Assembly (NCBI GenBank): GCA_016708465.1
Contig: JADJFT010000006.1
Coordinates: forward strand, 62,001-126,000
Length of the DNA: 64,000 nt
Source of the DNA: Rhodanobacteraceae bacterium
Lineage (GTDB): Bacteria > Pseudomonadota > Gammaproteobacteria > Xanthomonadales > Ahniellaceae
Direction of reading: 5' to 3'
This document shows positions 27,942 through 39,736 of this stretch, one piece after another (the stretch's first letter is position 1; every line of letters begins with the position of its first letter). The translations under genes and the position numbers were made by a program. The notes beneath the pieces are model-generated. The model was not told where the DNA came from. It worked only from the letters and a program-made list of their open reading frames with translations, and searched no databases.

Positions 27942-29990
27942 ATGCGTGTGCTTGCCTTCAGCGCGATGGCGCTGGTTGCGGCCGGATCGGCGTTTGCCGA
28001 ACCGCGCGGCTTCGATGTCAATGACCTCGTCAATCTCGATCGCGTCGCCGATCCGCGCGTCTCCCCGGATGGTCGCTTGGTCGCCTTCCAATTGCGTGAA
28101 ACCGACTATGCCGCGAACAAGGGCCTGCAAAGCCTGTGGCTGGTGCCGGCGAATGCGTCAACGCCGCCACGGCGACTCACCGCGAAGGGCCAGACCTCGG
28201 TTGGCCCGCGCTGGTCGCGCGATGGCCGCGCGATCTACTTCATGTCACCGCGTTCTGGTTCGATGCAAGTCTGGAAGCTGGCATTGGATGGTGGTGAGGC
28301 GATGCAGGTCACCGACTTTCCGCTCGATGTCGGCACCTTCCAGTTGTCGCCAAACGATACGCAAATGGCAGTCACGTTCGAAGTCTTTACCGACTGCGAC
28401 ACCCTCGACTGCAGCAAAAAGCGGCTCGACGAGGTTGCTGCGACCAAGGCCAGCGGCCGGGTCTTCGACAAACTCTTTATCCGTCACTGGGATACCTGGA
28501 GCGATGGCCGTCGCAGCCAGTTGTTCGTCGCCGACCTAGGTGCCGACGGTCGCGCCGAGGCGGCACCGGTTTGGGTCAGCAAGGGCATCGACGGCGATGT
28601 GCCGAGCAAACCCTTCGGTGACGAGTCGGAATATGCCTGGGCACCGGATGGGCAAAGTCTCGTGTTTTCAGCTCGCATCGCCGGCAGGACCGAGGCTTGG
28701 AGCACCAATTTCGATCTGTACACCACGCCCGCCGATGGGTCGTTGGCACCGGCCAATCTGACCGCCGCCAACCTCGCATGGGACAGCTACCCGCTGTACT
28801 CGCACGACGGCAAGACCTTGTATTACCTCGCGATGAGCCGTCCCGGTTTCGAGGCTGATCGCTTCCAGATCAAGGCGCGTGACATTGCCACCGGGGTGAC
28901 CCGCGACATCGCCGCCGAATGGGACCGTTCGGCCGGCCCGTTGCAACGTTCGAGCGATGGTCGCACCCTGTACACCACCACCGATTCCGACGTTGAGCAT
29001 CCGTTGTTCGCGATCGATACCAAGTCGGGAAAGGTCAGCGATTTGACCGGTGCCGGCAACATCGCTGGATTCTCGGTCGGCCCGAATGGCGTCGTGTTCG
29101 CGCGTGACAGCTTGACCGCACCGGTGCACTTGTTCGCGCGCAACAACAAGAATGCCGGTGAAACGCAGTTGACCGCATTCAATGCCGACAAACTGGCCGG
29201 CGTGGCCATGGGGCAACCCGAGTTCTTCGACTTCAAGGGTTGGAACGATGAGCGCGTTGAAGGCTACGTCGTGAAACCGTGGAATTTCGAAGCCGGCAAG
29301 AAGTATCCGATTGCCTTCTTGGTACATGGCGGTCCGCAGGGCGCATTCGGTAACGATTGGCATTACCGCTGGAACCCGCAGACCTATGCCGGTGCAGGCT
29401 TTGCCGTCATCGCGATCAATTTCCATGGCTCCACCGGTTATGGACAGAAATTTACCGACGCGATCTCTGGTGACTGGGGCGGCAAGCCGCTCGAAGACTT
29501 GAAGAAAGGCATGGCCGCGGCGGTCGCGAAATACGACTGGCTGAACGCCGACAAGGCGTGCGCACTCGGTGGTTCCTATGGCGGTTACATGATGAACTGG
29601 ATTGCCGGCAACTGGACCGACGGCTTCGACTGCCTGGTCACGCATGCCGGCATTTTCGACAACCGCTTCATGGGCTACAGCACCGAAGAATTGTGGTTCG
29701 ACGAATGGGAAATGCAGGGCACGCCCTACGAGAAGCCGGAAAACTACGAACGCCACAATCCAGTCAGCCACATCAAGGACTGGAAGACGCCGACCTTGGT
29801 CGTGCATGGCGCGCTCGATTATCGCGTGCCGGTCGAGGAGGGCATCGCACTATTCACCGCGCTGCAGCGCCGCGGCATCGAATCCAAGTTCTTGTTCTTT
29901 CCGGATGAGAACCACTGGGTGCTGAAGCCGCAGAACTCGGTGCAGTGGCACAACGAGGTAAATGCGTGGCTGAAGGCGCATTTGCAGTAA
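27942..29990 (+). CDS. Secreted S9-family prolyl oligopeptidase-type peptidase
   Basis: Serine peptidase of 682 residues (dipeptidyl/acylaminoacyl peptidase type) that releases short peptides. Signal peptide MRVLAFSAMALVAAGSAFA, then a beta-propeller of WD-like blades (VSPDGRLVAFQL, FSVGPNGVVFARD) and an alpha/beta-hydrolase domain. The nucleophile serine is in LGGSYGGYMMNW near residue 545, the aspartate in ALDYRVPVEEG and the histidine in PDENHWVLKP. The ATG at 27942 follows CAGGAG and starts the signal peptide. Divergent from the peptide transporter, 139 bases between starts. A hairpin follows 25 bases after the stop. Confidence 0.95.
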   Translation: MRVLAFSAMALVAAGSAFAEPRGFDVNDLVNLDRVADPRVSPDGRLVAFQLRETDYAANKGLQSLWLVPANASTPPRRLTAKGQTSVGPRWSRDGRAIYFMSPRSGSMQVWKLALDGGEAMQVTDFPLDVGTFQLSPNDTQMAVTFEVFTDCDTLDCSKKRLDEVAATKASGRVFDKLFIRHWDTWSDGRRSQLFVADLGADGRAEAAPVWVSKGIDGDVPSKPFGDESEYAWAPDGQSLVFSARIAGRTEAWSTNFDLYTTPADGSLAPANLTAANLAWDSYPLYSHDGKTLYYLAMSRPGFEADRFQIKARDIATGVTRDIAAEWDRSAGPLQRSSDGRTLYTTTDSDVEHPLFAIDTKSGKVSDLTGAGNIAGFSVGPNGVVFARDSLTAPVHLFARNNKNAGETQLTAFNADKLAGVAMGQPEFFDFKGWNDERVEGYVVKPWNFEAGKKYPIAFLVHGGPQGAFGNDWHYRWNPQTYAGAGFAVIAINFHGSTGYGQKFTDAISGDWGGKPLEDLKKGMAAAVAKYDWLNADKACALGGSYGGYMMNWIAGNWTDGFDCLVTHAGIFDNRFMGYSTEELWFDEWEMQGTPYEKPENYERHNPVSHIKDWKTPTLVVHGALDYRVPVEEGIALFTALQRRGIESKFLFFPDENHWVLKPQNSVQWHNEVNAWLKAHLQ

Positions 29991-30015
29991 GTATCAAGGC
30001 CGATCGCTTGAACAT

Positions 30016-30037
30016 AACGGGGCCGCGAGGCCCCGTT
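30016..30037 (+). terminator. Hairpin after the S9 peptidase, probable terminator
   Basis: AACGGGGCC and GGCCCCGTT form a perfect 9-pair stem with the GNRA-type loop GCGA. Only a weak T-rich tail (GTCGTTGG) follows, so termination may be partial. The 190 bases after it up to corA show no gene. Confidence 0.65.
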
Positions 30038-30230
30038 GTCGTTGGTATCGCAACTGGAACTTTGTCAGCAACTGGCGATCGCACAACGGCAGCGGCATAA
30101 CGGCGTTCTGCTGAGGTGTTGAGATGGACGACGCTCGCCGATCACTCCTGGGCCGTGCAGGGCGAGCGCCTGCGCGACTACATCGCGTGCTGCATCGCTG
30201 GGCCCATTCGTGAAGCCGGCCGCGAGCCCG

Positions 30231-31238
30231 CTACAACCACTTCGCCCGCTTCAAAATGAGGTAGACGACGCCGATCACGGCGACGGTGGCACCGGTGAAG
30301 ATCCAGTAGCTATGTTCACCAAGAAGTTCGGGCATGTGTTTGAAGTTCATGCCGTACCAACTGGTCATCAAGGTCGGTACCGCGAGTAGGCCGGCCCAGC
30401 CGGCGAGGCGTTTGACCACTTCATTCTGACCGACCGAGACCATGGCCAGCGATACCGACATCGCCGCCGTCAGCATTTCACTCATCGTGTCGCAGGCTTC
30501 CTTGACGCGCACGGCGTGGTCGAAGACGTCGCGGAAGTACAAGCGCACATCGTCGCGAATGATGGTCGGATGGAAGCGCATCAATTGGTTCAGGATGTCC
30601 TGCAGTGGGGTCACGGCCAAGCGCAGCGTCACCAGTTCTTTCTTCAGCTCGTACAGGCGCTCGATGGTTTCGCGCTTGTAGCTGGATTCGAAAATATCGC
30701 TCTCCAACTCCGCCAGTTCGTCCTGGAACGAGCGCACGATTGGGAAGAAATTGTCGACGATGAAATCCATCACCGCATACAGGCCATAACTCGGGCCGAT
30801 GGCCAGTAGTTCCGGCTCCTTCTCGTAGCGCAGGCGCGCCGGTGAATAACTCAATGACGCACCATGGCGCACGGTCAGCAGATAGCGCGGTCCTAGAAAG
30901 ATGTGTGTTTCACCAAATTCGATCTTGCCGCCGACAAATTGCGCGGTGTGCAGCACGATGAATAACGAGTCGCCATAGACTTCGATCTTCGGTCGCTGGT
31001 GGGCATGGTGCGCATCCTCGATGGCGAGGTCGTGCAGCGAAAATTCCTCCTGCAACTTTTCCAGCAGCGGCTCATCCGGTTCGTGCAGGCCAACCCAGAC
31101 GAACGTATCCGGCTGCTGCAATGCGTCGCTGATCTGGTCCAGCGTGATGTCGGGCAGGCGTCGGCCGTCGGCGGCATAGGCGACGCTATTGATCACCATC
31201 GGCGGTTTGCTCGGCGTAATTTCGACCGACAGGCTCAT
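30231..31238 (-). CDS. corA: CorA-family magnesium/cobalt transporter
   Basis: Inner-membrane divalent cation channel of about 335 residues. The large cytoplasmic N-terminal part includes FVWVGLHEPDEPLLEKLQEE and DAHHAHQRPKIEVYGD. The two C-terminal membrane helices flank the signature YGMNFKHMPEL near residue 297, with SYWIFTGATVAVIGVVYLIL as the last helix. The ATG at 31238 lies 7 bases after GGAG; another ATG six bases upstream is possible. It is followed upstream on the same strand by the DUF4105 and corC genes, the latter also tied to magnesium/cobalt handling in related bacteria, so the clustering may be meaningful. Confidence 0.94.
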   Translation of the reverse strand: MSLSVEITPSKPPMVINSVAYAADGRRLPDITLDQISDALQQPDTFVWVGLHEPDEPLLEKLQEEFSLHDLAIEDAHHAHQRPKIEVYGDSLFIVLHTAQFVGGKIEFGETHIFLGPRYLLTVRHGASLSYSPARLRYEKEPELLAIGPSYGLYAVMDFIVDNFFPIVRSFQDELAELESDIFESSYKRETIERLYELKKELVTLRLAVTPLQDILNQLMRFHPTIIRDDVRLYFRDVFDHAVRVKEACDTMSEMLTAAMSVSLAMVSVGQNEVVKRLAGWAGLLAVPTLMTSWYGMNFKHMPELLGEHSYWIFTGATVAVIGVVYLILKRAKWL

Positions 31239-31292
31239 ACACATACTCCGAGGACGCGCGATCATGCCCGCGCCGGTGCCGGCAAGGCAATG

Positions 31293-33369
<2,077 letters not shown>

Positions 33370-33510
33370 TCCCGAGCGATAGTTCACCCGTGTCGCGGGC
33401 GGGAAGGCAGTGTAGCGACATTTGTGCCGTGTCCGAACCCGAATCGTGTCAACCGCGGTGATATGGCGGCGTTATCATCGATACGCGATCGTGCGTGAGG
33501 AGACAAGTCC

Positions 33511-33819
33511 ATGAAGATGTTGATATTTGTTCTAGGCGTGGCGTTGATGCCGATGTTCGCGGTGGCCGCTACACCGGTGCTTGATGCACGCCAGCAGAAT
33601 CAAGACTAGCGGATTGATCAGGGGGTTGCCTCGGGTGAAGTAACGAAGCGCGAGGAGGCGCGTCTCGATGCCCAGCAGGAGCGCATCGAGAATAAAGAAG
33701 AACGCTTCGAGTCGGATGGCGTGGTGACCAAGAGTGAGCGTGCGCGTCTGCATCGTTCGGAAGACCGCGCCAGTCGTAACATCGCTCGGCAAAAGCACGA
33801 TCGCCAAGATCACGACTGA
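33511..33819 (+). pseudogene. Small secreted basic/acidic helical protein with in-frame amber codon
   Basis: A clear ribosome-binding site (GAGGAG, 8 bases before ATG) and a signal peptide (MKMLIFVLGVALMPMFAVAA) begin a 102-codon frame. TAG at 33607-33609 (codon 33) interrupts it, after TPVLDARQQNQD. The same frame continues RIDQGVASGEVTKREEARLD and SDGVVTKSERARLHRSED to TGA at 33817. The downstream part is charged and helical and resembles small proteobacterial exported proteins with a DARQ...RI-x-QG pattern, in which lysine is usual at the TAG position (AAG to TAG). Function unknown; metal binding or envelope stress are guesses I do not press. Confidence 0.75.
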
Positions 33820-33831
33820 TTTCGACGGTCG

Positions 33832-34515
33832 TCAGATCTCGCCATCGTCGTCGACGATGGCGATGCGCGTCGGATCACCCAGTTCGAGCGAGCGCAGCAT
33901 CACCGAAGCTTGGGTGCGATTGCGCACACCGAGTTTTTGAAAGATCAGCGACAAATGTGCCTTGATCGTGCGTTCTTGAATGCCGAGCTTGTCGGCGATC
34001 TGCTTGTTGAGTAGGCCGTCGGCAACTTGGCTGAGGACGCGGAACTGTTGCGGCGTCAGCGACGCCAGACGTGCGGCGACCTGCTGGTCCTCACGACTGG
34101 TGGCGCTGGTGCCGATGGCGTTATGCAACTGCGCCGGCACGTATTCCTCGCAGTTCAACACTGCCCGCAGTGCCGTCGCAAGTTCGTCCAGCGACGCGCC
34201 TTTCGGGATATAGCCAGCGGCACCGAACGCGAGTGCACGACGGATCACCATCGGATCTTCGTTCGCGGAAATCATTGCCACCGCGACCGCCGGATGTTCA
34301 GCGCGCAGTGAGGCCAAGCCCATCAGTCCGCGGCTATCTGGCAAATGCAAGTCGAGCAGCACCAGGTCGATGTCGTGGCGGGCGTCGAGTTGTGCGCACG
34401 CTGCGGCCAGCGAGTCGGCTTCGATTAGCGTCGCATCTGGCGCGATCGCGCGTAGCGCCTGCGTCAGTGCGAGGCGGAACAGTGGGTGATCGTCGGCGAT
34501 TAGAATATGGGTCAT
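33832..34515 (-). CDS. NarL/FixJ-type response regulator (LuxR HTH)
   Basis: DNA-binding response regulator of 227 residues. The receiver has IADDHPLFRLALTQAL, the phosphoacceptor aspartate in DLVLLDLHLPDS near residue 55, and the lysine in AAGYIPKGASLDE. The C-terminal LuxR-type helix-turn-helix is LLNKQIADKLGIQERTIKAH around residues 170-190. The gene lies 15 bases after 3-hydroxybutyrate dehydrogenase on the same strand, so the two may be co-transcribed; no sensor kinase is in the window. Target genes unknown. Confidence 0.93.
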   Translation of the reverse strand: MTHILIADDHPLFRLALTQALRAIAPDATLIEADSLAAACAQLDARHDIDLVLLDLHLPDSRGLMGLASLRAEHPAVAVAMISANEDPMVIRRALAFGAAGYIPKGASLDELATALRAVLNCEEYVPAQLHNAIGTSATSREDQQVAARLASLTPQQFRVLSQVADGLLNKQIADKLGIQERTIKAHLSLIFQKLGVRNRTQASVMLRSLELGDPTRIAIVDDDGEI

Positions 34516-34530
34516 GCGCGCCTGCTGCGT

Positions 34531-35331
34531 TCAGGCAGCGGTCCAACCGCCGTCGACCGGAATGGCCGCACCGTTGAGGTTATGCGCTTCGCGCCGGCAG
34601 AGCCAGAGCGCAAGTGCGGCGATGTCGTCGGGCAGCGCCATGCGTAGACTCGGCTGCTTCTCGCCGAGCAGGTCGCGGATGCCGGCGTCGCGGTCGCCGC
34701 CGTGATGCGCGGCGCGCGACTGGATCTGTGGCTCGATCAACGCGGTTTCGACGAAGCCTGGACAGATGCAGTTGATGGTGATGCCGCCGCTACTGCGGTC
34801 GCCATGGGCGGCGTATTCCAGTGCCGCGACCTTGGACAAGCCGATCACACCATGCTTCGCCGCGACGTATGGCGCCTTTTGCACCGAGGCCACCAGACCA
34901 TGCACCGATGCGACGTTGATCACGCGTCCGAAGCCACGCGCGGCCCTGTTCGGCAGCGCCCAGCGCATGCTGTGAAACACGGCGCTGAGATTGATGGCGA
35001 GGATGCGGTCCCATTGCGCTGGCGGCATCTCCGCGATTGGCGCGGTGTGCTGGATGCCGGCATTGTTGACGAGGATGTCCAGCGGCCCGGCCTGCTGCAT
35101 CAGGTGTTCGATTGCGACGTGGTCGGCGAGGTCTCCGGGCAGGAAGTGCGCGCTCGCGGCACCCGCGTCGCGCACTGTCTGCTCGGCGTGCGAAATCTCT
35201 TCGGTGCTGCCGAGTCCGTGCACGATCACGCGTGCGCCAGCCGCGCCGAGCGTTGCCGCAATCGCCAGACCAATGCCCGACGTGGAACCAGTGACGAGGG
35301 CTGTGCGGCCCGTGAGAAAACGCTCGGTCAT
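34531..35331 (-). CDS. bdhA: D-3-hydroxybutyrate dehydrogenase
   Basis: Short-chain dehydrogenase of 266 residues that oxidises D-3-hydroxybutyrate to acetoacetate with NAD. Cofactor motif TGSTSGIGLAIA at 15-26, NNAGIQHTAPI, catalytic serine/tyrosine/lysine in INVASVHGLVAS and YVAAKHGVIGLSK. The C-terminal segment GEKQPSLRMALPDDIAALAL (K-Q-P-S-R pattern) is typical of 3-hydroxybutyrate dehydrogenases among SDRs. It is divergent from a 3-hydroxybutyrate oligomer hydrolase, which would supply its substrate, so the annotation is supported by context as well as sequence. Confidence 0.93.
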   Translation of the reverse strand: MTERFLTGRTALVTGSTSGIGLAIAATLGAAGARVIVHGLGSTEEISHAEQTVRDAGAASAHFLPGDLADHVAIEHLMQQAGPLDILVNNAGIQHTAPIAEMPPAQWDRILAINLSAVFHSMRWALPNRAARGFGRVINVASVHGLVASVQKAPYVAAKHGVIGLSKVAALEYAAHGDRSSGGITINCICPGFVETALIEPQIQSRAAHHGGDRDAGIRDLLGEKQPSLRMALPDDIAALALWLCRREAHNLNGAAIPVDGGWTAA

Positions 35332-35452
35332 GATCGGCTCGACGACAGGAAATACCGCGCAAGGCTAACAGTGGCGAGGTCCGCAGACGCTTGGACCTAG
35401 GTCCAGTAGTGTGTTGCAGTATCGCTGCTAGCGTAGGCTGAGGAGAATCCCT

Positions 35453-37206
35453 ATGCGCCTGATCACACTCACCTTCGTTTCCTTTTCGCTGGCCGCCTGC
35501 ATGACGACACCGACGACTTCACCCCTGCGGATGCCGCTGCCAGCAAGGATGTCTTTACCCACCAGCGGGTGACGGCCCATCGCGATGGCGACGATTTGTT
35601 GAGCGCGGGACTCGGGCGCGACGCGTTGTTGAATCCGATCGCGCCTGCTATGAGCGATGCGGCGCATCCGACCGCTGCCGAACTACGTCGTCGCACGCTG
35701 TATGCAAACTGGCGTGGCATCGCCGATTTGTACGGCACCGTGACGGCTATCCCGAACATGCCAGGCCGCGAATTCCACGCCTATGCGCAATTGCCCGGCG
35801 CAAAGCAACCGCATCGTGTCTTGGCACAGATTCCTGATGCCTTTGACGCCACCAAGCGCTGTCTGATTGTCACCGCCTCGTCTGGCTCGCGTGGCGTCTA
35901 TGGTGCGATCGGTTCGGTGTCGTATTACGGATTGCCCCGCGGTTGTGCGGTCGTGCATACCGATAAAGGCACCGGCACTGGCTTTTTTGACGTCGCGGTC
36001 GGCGAAGGTGTGCAAGCGGACGGCACCCGCGCCGCACGTGGCGCTGACCTTGAATTCGATCCGGGCACCTTGGCTGTTGCCGGCGAAACGCGTGTTGCCA
36101 TCAAGCATGCGCACTCAAGCGACAATCCGGAGGCCGATTGGGGTCGCCATGTGCTGCAGGCGGCACGCTTCGGGCTGCATGCGCTGAACGATGCATTTCC
36201 AGCACAGGCGCCGTTCACGGCGGCGAACACACGCATCATCGCGTTTGGTCTGTCGAACGGCGGTGGCGCGGTGTTGCGTGCCGGCGAGCTGGATGCGGAA
36301 GGCCTGCTCGATGGCGTGGTTGCGGCGGCGCCGAATATCGGTGTGAGCGGTTCACAGCATTTGTTCGAGCTCAGCATCGAAGCGGCGCTTTACCAGCCTT
36401 GCGCGTTGTTGGCCTTGCCGGATGCGCCGATCTTCCTGCCCGAGGCGGCGCACCAGGCGGTGGCGAGTGCACGTTGTGCCAGTCTGCGTGCAGCAGGCTG
36501 GATCGAAGGCGATACACCGGCAGCGCAGGCCGAATCGGGGCTCGCAAAGTTGCGTGCAAATGGCTGGCGTGACCAATCACTCCATCTCGCCGGACTGCAG
36601 ACCGGCTTCGACCTGTGGCGCGCCGTTGCGGCGCTCTATGCGCAGTCGTATGCGCGCGCAACACCGGATGCCCCGGTTTGCGGCTACACGTTTGCGCAGC
36701 GCGATGCGATGGGGCCACCACGCCTAGCTACGGCGGCCGAACGCGCATTGTGGTGGTCGGACGCATCGGGCATTGCACCGACCGCTGGTGTCGGCCTGGT
36801 CGACGGTCTCGCGACTGCAGTAGCAGATCCCTCATGGTCAGGACTGATCTGCCTACACGCGTTGTTGGACGGCGACGACGCCATCGCGCAGCAAGTGCGC
36901 GCTTCGATTGCGGCGACGCGCGCAAGCGCACAGACGCGGGTGCCAACGGTCATCGTCCATGGCGATCACGACAGCATCATCCCGGTCGAATTTAGTTCGC
37001 GGCCATATCTCGCGGCCGCGCGCACCAACGCTGCGCAAATCGCGCTGTGGGAAGTCGCAAACGCGCAGCATTTCGATGCATTTGTCGCGCTGCCCAAGCT
37101 CGTCGGTATGAGGCCGCTGTTGCCGCAAGCTTACGCGGCCATGGATGCGCTGATCGCACATCTCGATGGCGGTGCGATGCCGAGTGATCGCAAGATCGCG
37201 CCCTAA
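35453..37206 (+). CDS. 3-hydroxybutyrate oligomer hydrolase (lipoprotein), early frameshift
   Basis: Hydrolyses 3-hydroxybutyrate oligomers released from polyhydroxybutyrate. The main frame covers VTAHRDGDDLLSAGLGRDAL to the end; the nucleophile region is IIAFGLSNGGGAVLRAGEL and a likely aspartate/histidine pair lies in IVHGDHDSIIPVEFSS and NAQHFDAF. Upstream, AGGAG precedes ATG 35453, which opens a lipoprotein signal (MRLITLTFVSFSLAAC, lipobox LAAC). That frame shifts to the main one between about 35501 and 35520, where one base appears lost. Restored length is about 585 codons. The lipid anchor implies an envelope location. Divergent from bdhA, 121 bases apart. Confidence 0.88.
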
Positions 37207-37213
37207 TTCGGCC

Positions 37214-39100
37214 TCATTCGAAGCTGTTCTTGAAAATGTTCGGGCCAACGATGCTGACGCTGCTGGGGGTGGCGTTGCTGGCGCGGAATCCTGGCAGGCC
37301 GGGATAGCTGGCGTTGACCGTGCGTGTGCCGACTGAACCGGCCGTCATCGTGCAGCTACCGTCGCCCGTTGAACCTAGCGTCGCCACACAACTGCCGCCG
37401 CCGACCTCCTGCACGTTGATATTGCCGCGGCCGAACGGTAGAACCGCGATGCCGACGCGGCGGCTGCGTACGCTGACGGTGTAGGTCTGTCCAGGCACTA
37501 CTTGCGGCGGTGAGATTGAAACGATCGACGTGACGGTGTCCGAGGTGCTGAATACGATATGCGCCGCGCCCTTGATGGTCTGACTGGCGTTCTTGCGGTC
37601 CGGAATGCCGACCGCGAGGTCGTCGACGTTATCGTTGTTGAAGTCTCCGGTGGCGAGGGTTGCGCCATAACGGTCAAAACTGCGGCTGCGACCGGACTGA
37701 TCGAGATTGATGACGGTGCGTGTGCCGAGCACGATGCCACTCGCCGATCCGTTGGCGATGATCACGCTGCCGACATTGACGCCGCCATTCACCAGGTCTT
37801 CGCTGGCGACGCCGATGGCCAGATCATCGAAACCATCGCGGTTGAAGTCGCCGGCTGCGAGTCCACCGCCGAACTCATCACCTTCCTCCTGCTGCAATCC
37901 ATTGAAATCGTCTTCTTCGAAGCTGAGGCTGCTGGCAGTGTTCGCGGCCAGTCCGGCCGGGTGTCCGTAAAGCACCGTCACCATGCCGGCATTGAAAATG
38001 GTGCCGACATCTTCGGAGATCACGCCAACGGCAAGGTCGTAGAGGCCATCGTTGTTAAAGTCACCCACCGCCATGTGGGTACCAAACTTGTCGGCTTCTT
38101 CAGCGGTGCCGGCAATGCCAGGGACGTTCTGGTGCAGCACTTCGTAGCGAAAGTTGGTGGCGGAGGCGGCCCCGTAGTTCACGAACAGCACACCCTCGTC
38201 ACGGACACAGTTGGAGCCGCTGAAGAAGCAGCCATCCAGAACTTGCGTGTAGGCCACGAGGTCGCCGAAGCCGTCGCCGTCGAAGTCACCGGCTGCGAGA
38301 TGCTCACCGAGCCTGCCGACGTACCGGTCGGACTCGCCGGGCATGTCGCTGCGTTCGAAGAAGGTTGCCACACTGTCGAGCACCCCGTTGCCGTTGCGGC
38401 GCACGCTCACGCCACCGGAGTCACCTGTGAGGAAGTCGTGAGCGTGACCAGTCGCGGAGATGGCGAGGAAAGGTCGGGTACTCGCGGTGGTCATGCGCGG
38501 CACTGCAGCGACGGCGGTGCCTTTGAGGTGACCCGCGACAGGCCCGTGCGGAGCGGCACCGCTCCCGGGTAGCGACAGGTCGATATTGCTGGAAGCGAGC
38601 CCACCGGCCTCGCCAAACAACAAGGCGACGGAGCCGGCATCGACGCCAACGTCGAGGTCTTCGCGCGGCATACCAACCGCGAGATCACTGCATGCGTCGC
38701 CATTGAAATCGGCGGCGGCGAGGCTGCTGCCGAACCGGTCGTCTGCTTCGGCGGCACCTTCGACGTTGGCAAGGTCTTGGTGCAGCAGTTGGCCGGTACT
38801 GGCGACGCCAGCCGTCGCGTCGCCGTAGAGAATCGAGACCGAACCCGCATTATCTTCGCCGCCGACGGTCGACAACGGCGAGCCTACCGCCAGGTCGGAG
38901 TTGCCATCGCAGTTGAAGTCGCCCGAAGCAAGGGCAAGGGCATTGGTGGCGCCGGATGGCGCCGGCAACTGCGCGCTGCCGAGCAGGACCAGTTGGTCGC
39001 GTTCCACGCTGAGGCCGGTGGCGAAGGCCGAAGTGCCAGTGAGCAGGGCGAGGGTGCTCGCCAGTACCAATCGGTGATGGGTATTGCGATGCTGGATCAT
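37214..39100 (-). CDS. Secreted FG-GAP repeat (beta-propeller) protein
   Basis: Exported protein of 628 residues. Signal peptide with core LVLASTLALLTGTSAFA; then about six FG-GAP/integrin-alpha-type repeats with calcium-binding loops such as GDFNCDGNSDLAVG, ADFNGDACSDLAVG, GDFDGDGFGDLVAY, GDFNNDGLYDLAVG and GDFNRDGFDDLAIG. A C-terminal Ig-like segment (about 530-615) follows, ending in the short tail PNIFKNSFE. The start ATG at 39100 is chosen for the signal peptide. Such proteins bind surfaces or ligands; no catalytic motif is seen. The terminal F-x-N-x-F-E tail also ends an unrelated exported protein at 61.2 kb. Confidence 0.9.
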   Translation of the reverse strand: MIQHRNTHHRLVLASTLALLTGTSAFATGLSVERDQLVLLGSAQLPAPSGATNALALASGDFNCDGNSDLAVGSPLSTVGGEDNAGSVSILYGDATAGVASTGQLLHQDLANVEGAAEADDRFGSSLAAADFNGDACSDLAVGMPREDLDVGVDAGSVALLFGEAGGLASSNIDLSLPGSGAAPHGPVAGHLKGTAVAAVPRMTTASTRPFLAISATGHAHDFLTGDSGGVSVRRNGNGVLDSVATFFERSDMPGESDRYVGRLGEHLAAGDFDGDGFGDLVAYTQVLDGCFFSGSNCVRDEGVLFVNYGAASATNFRYEVLHQNVPGIAGTAEEADKFGTHMAVGDFNNDGLYDLAVGVISEDVGTIFNAGMVTVLYGHPAGLAANTASSLSFEEDDFNGLQQEEGDEFGGGLAAGDFNRDGFDDLAIGVASEDLVNGGVNVGSVIIANGSASGIVLGTRTVINLDQSGRSRSFDRYGATLATGDFNNDNVDDLAVGIPDRKNASQTIKGAAHIVFSTSDTVTSIVSISPPQVVPGQTYTVSVRSRRVGIAVLPFGRGNINVQEVGGGSCVATLGSTGDGSCTMTAGSVGTRTVNASYPGLPGFRASNATPSSVSIVGPNIFKNSFE

Positions 39101-39193
39101 GGCGATTCTCGTGTGGTCATGTCCCAATACCCGGTCTGGCCACGGCTTCCGCCAGCGTGTTACGACCGTGGCAAAGAATGCGACACTGCGCCG

Positions 39194-39733
39194 ATGGATT
39201 CATCCGCACCGACATCAATTTTCCTGCGTTTGCTTGGCCCGCAGGCTGAAGCATTGCCGGCGTGCGTGCGCCGTCTGCACGCGGCCAAGCGGCCGGCCGA
39301 ATTCCGCGGTCGTGCCGTGGCCGGGGCCGCGCGCAGTCGATTGGCGCGACTTTGCGCATGGGTTGCCGGATTGCCGCGCGCCGATGGTGAGATCGACGTC
39401 CGTGTCGTGCTTACGTCGCCTGCACCCGGCGTGGAAGTGTGGACGCGCAAATTCGGCCGTTCGACGTTTCGATCGACGCTGCGTGCGGTGGGCGATGAAT
39501 TGCACGAACAACTCGGCCCGGTGCGCATCCGCTTTCGGCTGCGCGGTGACGCTGCGGGCATCGTCTGGGTGCCGCTGGGCATCGACGTACTGCGTTTGCC
39601 GTTACCGCTCGCACTGCTGTCCGGCGTGCGTGCGCGTGAATCGGAACGCGACGGGCGCTATCGCTTCGATGTTGCGGCATCGCTGCCATTGATCGGGCTG
39701 ATCGTGCGCTACGACGGTTGGCTCGACGTGTGA
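39194..39733 (+). CDS. DUF4166-like protein
   Basis: Predicted 179-residue cytoplasmic protein that resembles the DUF4166 domain, often fused to saccharopine-dehydrogenase-like proteins in other bacteria. Visible conserved stretches are FLRLLGPQAEALPACVRRLH at the start, GVEVWTRKFGRSTFRSTLR in the middle and GRYRFDVAASLPLIGLIVRY near the end. The ATG at 39194 is the first that gives the family-like N-terminus. The next gene, convergent with 3 bases between the stops, encodes a saccharopine-dehydrogenase-like oxidoreductase, matching the known fusion. Biochemical role unknown. Confidence 0.82.
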   Translation: MDSSAPTSIFLRLLGPQAEALPACVRRLHAAKRPAEFRGRAVAGAARSRLARLCAWVAGLPRADGEIDVRVVLTSPAPGVEVWTRKFGRSTFRSTLRAVGDELHEQLGPVRIRFRLRGDAAGIVWVPLGIDVLRLPLPLALLSGVRARESERDGRYRFDVAASLPLIGLIVRYDGWLDV

Positions 39734-39736
39734 CGC

